DNA of 5,975 nt from Spirochaetota bacterium (GCA_023406985.1 JAEXTK010000273.1:1-5975); one strand, 5' to 3'. Counted from the stretch's first letter, positions 1 through 5,828 are shown. Notes: a model not told the origin generated them from the sequence alone. Made by a program: numbers and translations.

Positions 1-468
1 GGCGCGAAGCTCCCGCGGTCCTTCCGCGGCATCTCGCTCGGCATGAACCTGGAAGCCCTCAAGGCCGCGCTCGCCGCCGATGACCTCTTCGCCTTCCGCG
101 GGGACCGCGACGTCTCCCTCCTGCCCCAGAGCGACCAGACGCTCATAGAGACCACCGGACTCTCCTTCGTGCGGAGGGCGTTCTTCCAGCTCAAGGACGA
201 CGCGCTCTTCATGATGGCCTTCAGCCTGGACGCTGACAAGGTGGACCACTACTCGGTCTTCACCGCCTTCGTCGCCGACTACGGCGAACCCTCCGCCCTC
301 GATCCGGCCCAGGCCGTCTGGCTCTCCGACGAGACGCGGGTGTCCGTGGAGCGGCCGCTGACGGTCAAGTACATCGATCGGGCCGCCTTCGACAAGCTCG
401 CCGAAGATTCCAAGGTCGTGGAGTCGCGGGGCGCCGTACTCCGGAAGGAGTTCCTCGATGGCTTCTAG
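1..468 (+). CDS. Conserved hypothetical protein, 5'-truncated by window edge
   Basis: The frame is open from base 1 to a TAG at 466-468, giving 155 visible residues. The first ATG inside the window is at 43, but it has no ribosome site and the preceding 14 codons read as ordinary protein (ending FRGISLGM), so the true start probably lies upstream. The visible part has no membrane segment or lipobox. It is a compact mixed alpha/beta sequence with a block around FRGDRDVSLLP, a central FFQLKDDALFMMAFSLD strand region, and YGEP and ERPLTVKYIDR near the end. From memory this layout resembles uncharacterised spirochaete proteins that sit in cell-envelope operons, but I cannot name a family. Its last 11 nt overlap the DUF192 gene, whose ribosome site GGAAGGAG lies inside this coding region, so the two are probably translationally coupled. 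Function unknown. Confidence 0.8.
   Translation, partial: GAKLPRSFRGISLGMNLEALKAALAADDLFAFRGDRDVSLLPQSDQTLIETTGLSFVRRAFFQLKDDALFMMAFSLDADKVDHYSVFTAFVADYGEPSALDPAQAVWLSDETRVSVERPLTVKYIDRAAFDKLAEDSKVVESRGAVLRKEFLDGF
443..450 (+). promoter_or_regulatory. Ribosome binding site for DUF192 gene
   Basis: GGAAGGAG ends 7 nt before ATG 458, lies within the coding sequence of the preceding gene, and decides the start. It contrasts with the operon-head genes in this window, which have no such site. Confidence 0.75.
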
Positions 469-931
469 CGCGCGGAGGATACGCCCCTCTTCGGCTGTAT
501 TCGCGCTCGCGCTCTCGTGCGCGCTCGCGACGCTTTCCTGCGCCGCGGACGTCAAGCGCCTGCCCGCGCGCGATCTGGCCATCGCCCGGGCCGACGGCTC
601 CTCGGTCGGCCTACGGGCGGAGATCGCCGACGACGACGCCGAACGGACGCTCGGGCTCATGCACCGGAAGGAAGTGCGCGACGGGGAGGGCATGCTCTTC
701 GTCTTCGAGTCCGACCGGCAACTCGCCTTCTGGATGAAGAATACCCTCGTCCCGCTCTCCATCGCCTACGCGGCTTCGGACGGACGGATCCTGGAATTCC
801 ACGACATGACGCCGCTCTCCCTCGCGCCCGTGGAGTCGTCGCGCGCCGTCCGCTACGCGCTGGAGGTGCCGCAGGGCTGGTTCGCCCGCGTCGGCGTGTC
901 CGTCGGCGATCGCTTGATCCTGGAAGAATAG
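458..931 (+). CDS. DUF192 (COG1430) family protein, probable lipoprotein
   Basis: This 157-residue protein starts at ATG 458, preceded by a strong ribosome site (GGAAGGAG, 443-450, 7 nt spacing). Residues 1-28 look like a secretion signal: a basic start with an RR pair, then a hydrophobic stretch ending in two candidate lipobox cysteines, C21 (ALSC) and C28 (TLSC). Neither has leucine at -3, but spirochaete lipoboxes are relaxed and C28 has the better distance. Residues 40-155 match the DUF192 pattern: TLGLMHR (64-70), EGMLFVF (77-83), the family hallmark FWMKNTLVPLSI (91-102), DMTPLS (116-121), and YALEVPQGW then VGDRL at the end. DUF192 proteins are small, exported, barrel-like proteins of unknown biochemical role. 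The gene is the last of its operon and faces the convergent TPR gene across 122 bp. The family assignment is firm, lipidation is likely, and the function is open. Confidence 0.92.
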   Translation: MASSARRIRPSSAVFALALSCALATLSCAADVKRLPARDLAIARADGSSVGLRAEIADDDAERTLGLMHRKEVRDGEGMLFVFESDRQLAFWMKNTLVPLSIAYAASDGRILEFHDMTPLSLAPVESSRAVRYALEVPQGWFARVGVSVGDRLILEE

Positions 932-1012
932 CCGCGAAGGCGCCGAGGATCCGCGCGCACAAGGATCTTTCCTTCGGCTGGCGGACCCGGCGCGGTGGCG
1001 CAACGGGCGGGC

Positions 1013-1046
1013 GTCCGGCTTTCCTACGCGCGTTCCGTAGCCGGAC
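1013..1046. terminator. Possible weak bidirectional terminator between convergent genes
   Basis: GTCCGGCT (1013-1020) pairs perfectly with AGCCGGAC (1039-1046) around an 18-nt interior. A competing hairpin, CTACG (1024-1028) with CGTAG (1036-1040), overlaps it. It lies in the 122-bp gap between the stop of the DUF192 gene (931) and the stop of the TPR gene (1054), where a terminator is expected. No real U-tract follows on either strand (only TTT at 1053-1055 on the plus strand), so intrinsic termination is doubtful. I see no gene in the rest of 932-1053. Confidence 0.35.
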
Positions 1047-1053
1047 TTCCGGT

Positions 1054-2172
1054 TTACGGGTTCAGGTCTTCAAGGAAGGCGGTCGCGACCGGGTCGCCGG
1101 GGGCGTATTCCAAGACGGTGCGGAAGAAGGCCGCGGCCTCGTCCAAGCGGCCCGCGCGGGAGGCGACGACGCCGAGGTTGGAGATGACCTTCACGTTCTC
1201 GCTCTCGATCCGGAGCGCCTTCTCCAGCTCGGCCCGCGCCCCGTCGAGGTCCCCGAGTTCCATGAGGCAGATGGCGAGCTCATTGTGGGTATCGCAGCCG
1301 TCGCCGCCGAGCTCCAAGGCCTCGCGGAAACTTGCGGCGGCGTCCTCCCAGCGTTCGAGGCGCCGGAGGCCCCAACCGAGGATGAACCAGCCGTTCCACA
1401 CGCGCGGGTGGCGCTCCAGGAAGTCGCGCGCCTTCTCGATGCCGCGCTCCTCCTCCCCGAGGCGGATGAAGTCGTACGCCTCGCGGAAGATGGCGTCGTC
1501 GAGGTCCCTGCTCTCTATCTCCTTGATGATCTTGGCTGCCCGCGCCTTCTTCTTGGGGTCGTCGGCGAGCGGAATGTAGCGGGCGAAGCAGTCCTTGGCC
1601 TTGTCGAAGCCGCTCCGCTTCATGAAGAAGAAGCCGGCGTTGAAGAGCGCGTCGGGGAAGGGCGGGTCGAAGGCGAGGGCGGCCTTGTAGGCCTGGAACG
1701 CCAGGTCGGCGTCCTTCTCGGCCTCCGCCTCCCTACCGGCGCGTTCGTGGGCGTCGGACCGTTCTTCCAGTACGAGCGCCGTATTGAGGGCGACCGTGGG
1801 CGAGGAGGGGAAGAGCCCGCGGAGCGCCGCGAGGATCTCCAGGGCGAGGCCGAAGTCTCCGTTGCGCGCCTTGAGGATGGCGGCCTCGGTGAATTCTCCC
1901 TGGATGTCGGGCTTGACCGCGAGCACGAAGCGCCGATAGTAGTCGGCGTCCTCCGCCTCGGGGTCCCGCGCGACGACCTTGATCATGCCGGAGAGGATCA
2001 TCTCCCAGGACAGGTTTTCCAGGTCGAGCTTGTCCGCGCCCGGCGGAATTTCGGCGGGGATGGGGATGGAGGGATCGATCTTGAATCCGTCGGCGGCGTG
2101 TTCGACGCGGCCGCGGAGCGAGTCGGGGACGGACAGGAAGACGATCCTGTCGTCGGCTTGGGTTCGTTTCAT
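1054..2172 (-). CDS. Tetratricopeptide repeat (TPR) protein
   Basis: This 372-residue protein shows no signal peptide or membrane segment and is probably cytoplasmic. Residues 1-90 are a non-repeat N-terminal part (proline-rich around PSIPIPAEIPPG). From about 93 onward it is helical TPR. Repeat-like units can be seen near 93-126, 127-170, 173-204 (ALFNAGFFFMKRSGFDKAKD), 227-256, 257-291 (GWFILGWGLRRLERWEDAAA), 293-326 (ELAICLMELGDLDGARAELE) and 327-360 (ISNLGVVASRAGRLDEAAAF). TPRs are protein-binding scaffolds, so the partner is the question. Its ATG (2172-2170) overlaps the TGA of the PilZ gene as ATGA, with GGAG about 5 nt upstream, so it is translationally coupled to PilZ. A role as an adaptor in the same c-di-GMP response is an inference from this coupling only. 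The gene ends in TAA at 1054-1056. Confidence 0.9.
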   Translation of the reverse strand: MKRTQADDRIVFLSVPDSLRGRVEHAADGFKIDPSIPIPAEIPPGADKLDLENLSWEMILSGMIKVVARDPEAEDADYYRRFVLAVKPDIQGEFTEAAILKARNGDFGLALEILAALRGLFPSSPTVALNTALVLEERSDAHERAGREAEAEKDADLAFQAYKAALAFDPPFPDALFNAGFFFMKRSGFDKAKDCFARYIPLADDPKKKARAAKIIKEIESRDLDDAIFREAYDFIRLGEEERGIEKARDFLERHPRVWNGWFILGWGLRRLERWEDAAASFREALELGGDGCDTHNELAICLMELGDLDGARAELEKALRIESENVKVISNLGVVASRAGRLDEAAAFFRTVLEYAPGDPVATAFLEDLNP

Positions 2173-3011
2173 TCTGCTCCGGTTTTCGCGTCTTGAGAAT
2201 CGGGACGGGGGTCGGCGCGGACTTGGCTGAGGTAGTCGTTGATGCGCAGCTTATAGCCCATGGGCAAGGTCGCCTCGTCGAAGTGGAGCGCGAGCGCGAT
2301 GAGGTCCTTGCGCCCCTCCACGTCCTCGGCGCGGACGGTGCGTCCCTTGATGAGCACGCTCTCGCGCGGTTCCTCGAAGTCCAATCGGAGGGACGCTTCG
2401 CGCTCGACGAGGAATTTGGCGACGCCGACCATGATGATCTTGGCTCCCGAGAAGGAGATGTCGCGGAGGATGCAGCGCCGGGGAACTCCCTGGATGAAGA
2501 CGGCCGTCTCCTTCGCGACCAGGTGGAGCTTCCGCGTCGCGTCCACGGTGAGCAGGATGCGCTCCTCGCGGCGCTTCGCGGAGTTGATGTTCGCGTCCAG
2601 GAGGCGTCCCATGATCTCGATGAGGTCGTCCGGCGGACGCTGCGTGAAGGTCATGGTGAGCATCGCGATATCCGGGGACCCGCCGTACGGCGCGTAGCCG
2701 GCGGTGCGCGCGGAGACGAAGAACATGAAGGGATCGATCTTGTCCGATTCCTTGAAGCTGTACCGAAGGCTGACCAGGTTGTTCGCGCGCTGGATCTTCT
2801 CGTAGAGGCCCGAACGGGCGTTCACGATGATCTTGGCTCCCTCGAAGGACGACGAGTAGATCACGCAAGGCCACGTCTCTCCGACGCACTTCAAGTAGAC
2901 TTGCTGCGCGACCAAGCCCGTCGCCTTGATCACCTCCTTGGTGAAGGTGACATCGATGTTCTTGTAGCGTTCGTAATATTTTCCGATCTGTTGACTGGTC
3001 GCGACACCCAT
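2169..3011 (-). CDS. PilZ-domain c-di-GMP receptor protein with YcgR-like N-terminal domain
   Basis: This 280-residue protein is soluble by sequence. Residues about 20-140 form a beta-rich domain comparable to the N-terminal domain of YcgR-type flagellar brake proteins. Residues about 147-265 are PilZ. Both parts of the c-di-GMP binding signature are intact: RxxxR at R147-R151 (RREER), and DxSxxG at D184-G189 (DISFSG). In known PilZ proteins the arginines grip the guanines of a c-di-GMP dimer and the DxSxxG loop closes over it, so ligand binding is likely here. The output is often motility, which fits a flagellated organism, but the target is not shown by sequence. The start is ATG 3011-3009, with no Shine-Dalgarno and a good sigma-70-type promoter whose -10 ends 8 nt before it. 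The 3' end overlaps the TPR gene by 4 nt. The last ~20 residues are a polar tail. Confidence 0.92.
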   Translation of the reverse strand: MGVATSQQIGKYYERYKNIDVTFTKEVIKATGLVAQQVYLKCVGETWPCVIYSSSFEGAKIIVNARSGLYEKIQRANNLVSLRYSFKESDKIDPFMFFVSARTAGYAPYGGSPDIAMLTMTFTQRPPDDLIEIMGRLLDANINSAKRREERILLTVDATRKLHLVAKETAVFIQGVPRRCILRDISFSGAKIIMVGVAKFLVEREASLRLDFEEPRESVLIKGRTVRAEDVEGRKDLIALALHFDEATLPMGYKLRINDYLSQVRADPRPDSQDAKTGAE

Positions 3012-3019
3012 GCGCGCCT

Positions 3020-3049
3020 ACTATAGGCCAAACGGGCGGCATGCGTCAA
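3020..3049 (-). promoter_or_regulatory. Sigma-70-type promoter for pilZ-TPR operon
   Basis: On the minus strand, TTGACG (3049-3044, 5 of 6 to consensus) and TATAGT (3025-3020, 5 of 6) are separated by 18 nt. The region is one of few AT-rich patches in a GC-rich window and lies in the 41-bp gap after the metallophosphoesterase stop. The expected transcript start, about 3013, is 2 nt from the ATG at 3011, implying a leaderless or nearly leaderless mRNA. Confidence 0.65.
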
Positions 3050-3052
3050 TGT

Positions 3053-3787
3053 TCACCATAATCCGGCGCCCCGCATTCGTCGGGCCGTTTCCCGGAGGTC
3101 GTATTCGACGCGGCGGAACTCCCAGGTACGGGAATCGGTATCGATGAGGCCATAGCGCGCCACGGCGCGGCGCTCGCTATCGGTGGAGTGGGCATCGGCC
3201 GCGTCCCGCGGGAAACCGACGCTCCCCGGATTGAGGAGCCAACGGCCGGCTCCCAGGTCCAGGCGGCTCCCCGCGGTCCCGTACGCGATCTCCAGGGCGT
3301 TCCTCCCTCCGGCGGCGCCGAGGGAGAAGGCCGAAGGTACGTGGGTGTGCCCGAAGAGGCACAGGGAGAAATCTCCGCCCGAGAACGCCTCGGCCGCGTC
3401 CTCCGCCGAGAGGATGTAGCCCCAGACGGGGGCGGCGGGGCTGCCGTGAGAGAAGAGGAGGCCCCACCTCTCGGTGATGGATGGGAGGCCGCGGAGGAAA
3501 TCGAGGGTGGAATCGGAGATCCGGGAGCGGGTCCACTCCATGGCGGCCCGGGCGTGGGAGGAGAAATCCGAGACGCTCATGCGGCCGCAGGCTGCCAGAT
3601 CGTGGTTCCCGCCGAGGATGACGTCGCAGGCTTCCCGCGCGCGTTCGACGACCTCGTCCGGGTCGGGGCCGTACCCCACGAGGTCTCCCAGGCAGACGCA
3701 GTGGTCGTAATCGCCCGCGCCGTCCTCGAGCACGGCCTCGAAAGCCGCGCGGTTCGCATGGATATCCGATACCACCAGCGCTCGCAT
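3053..3787 (-). CDS. Calcineurin-like metallophosphoesterase (YfcE/MJ0936-type)
   Basis: This 244-residue protein fits the usual size of single-domain metallophosphoesterases. All metal-binding motifs are present in order: D8-x-H10 in VVSDIHAN, GD at 34-35 followed by LVGYGPDP, GNH at 60-62, H114 in FSHGSP, and GHTH at 146-149. The family signature NPGSVGFPRD follows at 187-195. These residues hold a di-metal centre (often Mn) that hydrolyses phosphomono- or diesters; the substrate cannot be told from sequence. The N-terminus MRALVVSDIHAN is exactly where the family begins, so ATG 3787-3785 is secure although no Shine-Dalgarno precedes it. The gene ends in TGA at 3055-3053, 41 bp before pilZ. 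Because pilZ has its own promoter, co-transcription is possible but not required. No evidence links it to c-di-GMP turnover beyond position. Confidence 0.92.
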   Translation of the reverse strand: MRALVVSDIHANRAAFEAVLEDGAGDYDHCVCLGDLVGYGPDPDEVVERAREACDVILGGNHDLAACGRMSVSDFSSHARAAMEWTRSRISDSTLDFLRGLPSITERWGLLFSHGSPAAPVWGYILSAEDAAEAFSGGDFSLCLFGHTHVPSAFSLGAAGGRNALEIAYGTAGSRLDLGAGRWLLNPGSVGFPRDAADAHSTDSERRAVARYGLIDTDSRTWEFRRVEYDLRETARRMRGAGLW

Positions 3788-3835
3788 AGCATATACACTG
3801 TATCGTATACTGGGCGGGGAGGAAAGCGGAAAAGC
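3788..3835. promoter_or_regulatory. Divergent promoter region with operator-like dyads
   Basis: This 48-bp gap separates the divergent metallophosphoesterase (minus) and 194-residue protein (plus). On the plus strand TATACT (3806-3811) is a 5/6 -10 box, giving a leader of about 18 nt, but no convincing -35 is seen. On the minus strand TACAGT (3802-3797, 4/6) lies 9 nt before the metallophosphoesterase ATG, with only a weak TTTCCT 17 nt upstream. Two dyads overlap these boxes: ATACA-C-TGTAT (3793-3803), and TATAC (3792-3796) with GTATA (3805-3809). A regulator bound here could affect both directions. The purine run GGGGAGG (3816-3822) is the likely, slightly distant, ribosome site of the plus-strand gene. 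Confidence 0.5.
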
Positions 3836-4420
3836 ATGGCGCGCAAGACGACCCTATCGATCCCCGCCGCGCTCTCGGAGCGTTTTTCCGATGCGTGGAA
3901 ACTGCTCTCGGAGACGACCGCGTTCTTGAGCCGCACCCCCGATTTCGCCCATTACGAACCGCAACTCCGCGCCTGGCGCGCGGCGCTCAATTCCGCCCGC
4001 ACCGATATGGACTTGGCGCACCGGATCCGCGGCGAGCTCGTGGAGCTGCGCAAGGGCCTCCGCCTCCAGGGCTACGACCTGACCCTGGCCTCCCATGAAC
4101 TGCGCTTCGAGGGGTTCCGCAACGACGCCTGCATCCGGGAAGGCTTCCGGCGGCTCGTGCTCTTCTTCGCCGAGAACGATCTGTACTGGCTCGCGGGCGA
4201 GGACAACCATATCGCGCTCGCCGAGTACCTGGAGTCGCGCCTGGATGCCTCCCCGAACGTGCGGGTCGTGGACCGGCACTACCTTTGGTACAAGCGGCAA
4301 GGCGGCGTCCTCACCCTCTCCGGTTCCGATACGGAAACCAAGGAGGATTTCGAGCGCCTCGTGGCCATCGGGGAGGCGAACAGCCTCCGCCTGCTCGCGA
4401 AGCTCAAGGGCCTCAAATAA
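3836..4420 (+). CDS. Uncharacterised 194-residue cytoplasmic protein
   Basis: I do not recognise this protein. ATG 3836 is chosen because GGGGAGG (3816-3822, 13 nt spacing) and a -10 box TATACT lie just upstream. The frame stays open further left, but only across promoter sequence and antisense to the metallophosphoesterase. There is no signal peptide or membrane span. Residues 10-75 look alpha-helical (ALSERFSDAWKLLSETTAF, then a charged helix to about 75). Residues 78-135 contain aromatic and acidic motifs (GYDLTLASHELRFEGF, then FAENDLYWLAGEDNHIALAE). Residues 141-165 could form a beta hairpin (VRVVDRHYLWYKRQGGVLTL). The C-terminus is a helix ending in a basic KLKGLK. Composition and codon use match the neighbours, with no sign of transfer. 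TAA at 4418-4420 abuts the terminator stem. Real gene: likely. Function: unknown. Confidence 0.82.
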   Translation: MARKTTLSIPAALSERFSDAWKLLSETTAFLSRTPDFAHYEPQLRAWRAALNSARTDMDLAHRIRGELVELRKGLRLQGYDLTLASHELRFEGFRNDACIREGFRRLVLFFAENDLYWLAGEDNHIALAEYLESRLDASPNVRVVDRHYLWYKRQGGVLTLSGSDTETKEDFERLVAIGEANSLRLLAKLKGLK

Positions 4421-4457
4421 AAAGGGCCGTCTACGAAGCGTTCGTAGACGGCCCTTT
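4421..4457. terminator. Strong bidirectional intrinsic terminator
   Basis: AAAGGGCCGTCTACGAA (4421-4437) pairs without mismatch with TTCGTAGACGGCCCTTT (4441-4457) around a GCG loop, a 17-bp stem. It sits between the converging 194-residue gene and the sodium-pump genes. The minus-strand transcript continues into TTTTTATTT, a good U-tract formed by the antisense of the last codons of the plus-strand gene. The plus strand has only TTT then CCG. It should work best for the pump operon and more weakly for the plus-strand gene. Confidence 0.9.
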
Positions 4458-4491
4458 CCGCTTGCGGCGGGCCTCGGCCCGCGCCGGGAGG

Positions 4492-4626
4492 CTACTCGGC
4501 CTTCTTGGGCTTCGGCCAGAAGGCGATGATCAGGTAGAAGACCACCTGGACGATGAAGACGAAGCCGATGCCGGCGCCCATGAGGAAGAGCGCCTTGCCG
4601 ATGTCGGTATAGTTCGAAAAGTCCAT
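4492..4626 (-). CDS. OadG-related small sodium-pump subunit (44 aa)
   Basis: This 44-residue protein starts at ATG 4626-4624, sharing one base with the TAA of the beta-subunit gene (TAATG), and ends in TAG at 4494-4492. GGGG about 7 nt upstream can serve as ribosome site. It is a short N-terminal segment (MDFSNYTDIGKAL), one membrane span of about 22 residues (roughly 14-37, FLMGAGIGFVFIVQ to LIIAFW), and a short basic tail WPKPKKAE. Position next to the beta subunit, the single N-terminal span and the glycine-rich G-x-G face match gamma subunits of decarboxylase sodium pumps (OadG type). Classical gamma subunits are about 80 residues or more, with a soluble C-terminal part that binds metal and the alpha subunit; that part is missing here. 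It probably stabilises beta in the membrane. Identity rests largely on context. Confidence 0.78.
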   Translation of the reverse strand: MDFSNYTDIGKALFLMGAGIGFVFIVQVVFYLIIAFWPKPKKAE

Positions 4627-5789
4627 TACAGCACCCCCAAGAGGACGGGCACGAGGGCGAGGACGATGCCGCCCGCCATGACCGAGCCGATCTGGCCGGA
4701 AACGTTCGCGCCGACGGCCTGCATGATGATGAAGGTGTTCGGGTCTTCGGCGGTGGCCATCTTCTGGATGACGCGCGCGCTCATCGGGAAGGCGGAGATG
4801 CCGGCGGCGCCGACCATCGGGTTGATCTTATGCTTGCGGAAGAGGTTGAGGAACTTGGCGAAGAGGACGCCGCCCGCCGTATCGAACACGAAGGCGACGA
4901 GGCCCATGGCGAGGATCATGAGCGTCGTGGGATTCAGGAAGTCCTTGGCGTTCATCGAACCGCCGATCGTGATGCCGAGCAGGAGGGTGACGATGTTGGC
5001 CAGCTCGTTCTGGGCGGCGGCGGAAAGGCGATCGAGGACGCCGCATTCCTTGATGAGGTTGCCGAACATGAGCGAGCCGATGAGGGGCACCGACATGGGA
5101 GCCACGATGCCCGCGACGATGGACACGATGATGGGGAACGCGATGACGAGGGAGTTGGGGATGTCCTTCTCCACGGCGGTCATCTTGATCATGCGCTCTT
5201 TCTTGGTGGTGAGGGCCTTGATGACCGGCGGCTGGATGAGCGGCACGAGGGCCATGTAGGAGTACGCGGCCACGGAGATGGGGCCGAGGTACTGCTTGGC
5301 GAAACGGGTCGCCACGAAGATAGAGGTGGGGCCGTCCGCGGCGCCGATGATGCCGATCGCGCTCGCGACCTCGAGCAGACTGTTCGTGCCGGTGTCGATG
5401 ATGCCGGGGAACGCGGTGCCGATGGCCACTACCGCGAGCAGGGTCGCGAATATGCCGAACTGGGCGGCGACGCCGAAGAACATCATGACCGGGTTCTTGA
5501 ACATCGGCCGGAAGTCGCACATGGCGCCGACCGCGACGAAGATCAAGACCGGGAAGAGTTCATTCTGGATACCGCCTTGGAAAAGAACCTTGAGGAAGCC
5601 GAGGGCTCCCGCATGTTCCCACACGGTGCTCAGCGGAAGGTTCACGAGGATGGCTCCGAATCCGATCGGAAGGAGGAGCATCGGCTCGTATTCCTTCTTG
5701 ACGGCGAGCCAGATGAGCACGCATCCGATGAGCATCATCACCGCCGATTGCCACGTGAGCGATGTGAATACGATAAAAAGTTCTTGCAT
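4626..5789 (-). CDS. oadB: Sodium-ion-translocating decarboxylase beta subunit
   Basis: This 387-residue protein is full length for the family and very hydrophobic, with roughly nine to eleven membrane segments from residue 13 on. Family hallmarks are in place: the EYEPMLLLPIGFG block (33-45), GAADGPT at 149-155 whose D152 corresponds to the essential Na+-site aspartate of OadB-type subunits, NPMVGAAGISAFPMSAR (323-339), and GANVSGQIGSVMAGG (360-374). In such pumps beta removes the carboxyl group from carboxybiotin and couples this to Na+ export across the inner membrane. The same beta family serves oxaloacetate, methylmalonyl-CoA and glutaconyl-CoA decarboxylases (OadB, MmdB, GcdB). Sequence alone does not separate them, so the symbol is provisional. 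A 44-residue gamma-like gene follows with 1-nt overlap, but no alpha or biotin-carrier gene is in the window. ATG 5789-5787 has no Shine-Dalgarno and sits 9 nt after a -10 box. Confidence 0.95.
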   Translation of the reverse strand: MQELFIVFTSLTWQSAVMMLIGCVLIWLAVKKEYEPMLLLPIGFGAILVNLPLSTVWEHAGALGFLKVLFQGGIQNELFPVLIFVAVGAMCDFRPMFKNPVMMFFGVAAQFGIFATLLAVVAIGTAFPGIIDTGTNSLLEVASAIGIIGAADGPTSIFVATRFAKQYLGPISVAAYSYMALVPLIQPPVIKALTTKKERMIKMTAVEKDIPNSLVIAFPIIVSIVAGIVAPMSVPLIGSLMFGNLIKECGVLDRLSAAAQNELANIVTLLLGITIGGSMNAKDFLNPTTLMILAMGLVAFVFDTAGGVLFAKFLNLFRKHKINPMVGAAGISAFPMSARVIQKMATAEDPNTFIIMQAVGANVSGQIGSVMAGGIVLALVPVLLGVL

Positions 5790-5798
5790 AATGGACCG

Positions 5799-5827
5799 AT
5801 AGTACCATACGTTCAGGTGCAGTACAA
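5799..5827 (-). promoter_or_regulatory. Promoter for oadB and the gamma-like gene
   Basis: On the minus strand, TTGTAC (5827-5822) and TACTAT (5804-5799) are separated by exactly 17 nt, and the -10 has an extended TGG directly before it. The expected start near 5792 leaves about 3 nt before the oadB ATG (5789). The -35 overlaps the -10-like TACAAT of the divergent lipoprotein gene. Confidence 0.55.
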
Positions 5828-5828
5828 T
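5823..5828 (+). promoter_or_regulatory. -10 box for right-edge lipoprotein gene
   Basis: TACAAT matches TATAAT in 5 of 6 positions. No convincing -35 lies 16-18 nt upstream. The predicted transcript start, about 5835, falls on the A of the second in-frame ATG. The box overlaps the -35 of the oadB promoter on the other strand. Confidence 0.45.

Noticed and set aside
43..45. ATG 43 as the start of the first gene
   Set aside because: There is no ribosome site, and the 14 upstream codons are open and protein-like up to the window edge, so the gene is treated as truncated.
1041..1052. The small palindrome CCGGACTTCCGG followed by TTT as a terminator
   Set aside because: The stem is only 4-5 bp with a 2-4 nt loop and three Ts. 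It overlaps the larger hairpin and is too weak to call on its own.
932..1053. tRNA or small RNA gene in the GC-rich convergent gap
   Set aside because: There is no cloverleaf, no T-arm GGTTCRA-type motif in the right place, and no promoter-like AT-rich patch.
517..2196. A 559-codon plus-strand open frame antisense to the TPR gene and overlapping the DUF192 gene
   Set aside because: It is a GC-rich shadow. Its product is Arg/Gly/Ala/Glu-rich without recognisable domains, it has no ribosome site, and it conflicts with two genes of clear family.
2193..3026. A 277-codon plus-strand open frame opposite pilZ
   Set aside because: It is antisense to an intact PilZ gene with both ligand motifs, its translation is low complexity, and there is no start signal.
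3188..3835. An in-frame leftward extension of the 194-residue protein
   Set aside because: The extension crosses the divergent promoter and is antisense to the metallophosphoesterase. ATG 3836 has a ribosome site and -10 box in front of it.
4285..5259. A 324-codon plus-strand open frame opposite oadB
   Set aside because: It is the reverse complement of an unmistakable membrane protein. The Met-rich translation comes from antisense CAT codons, and the strong terminator precedes it.
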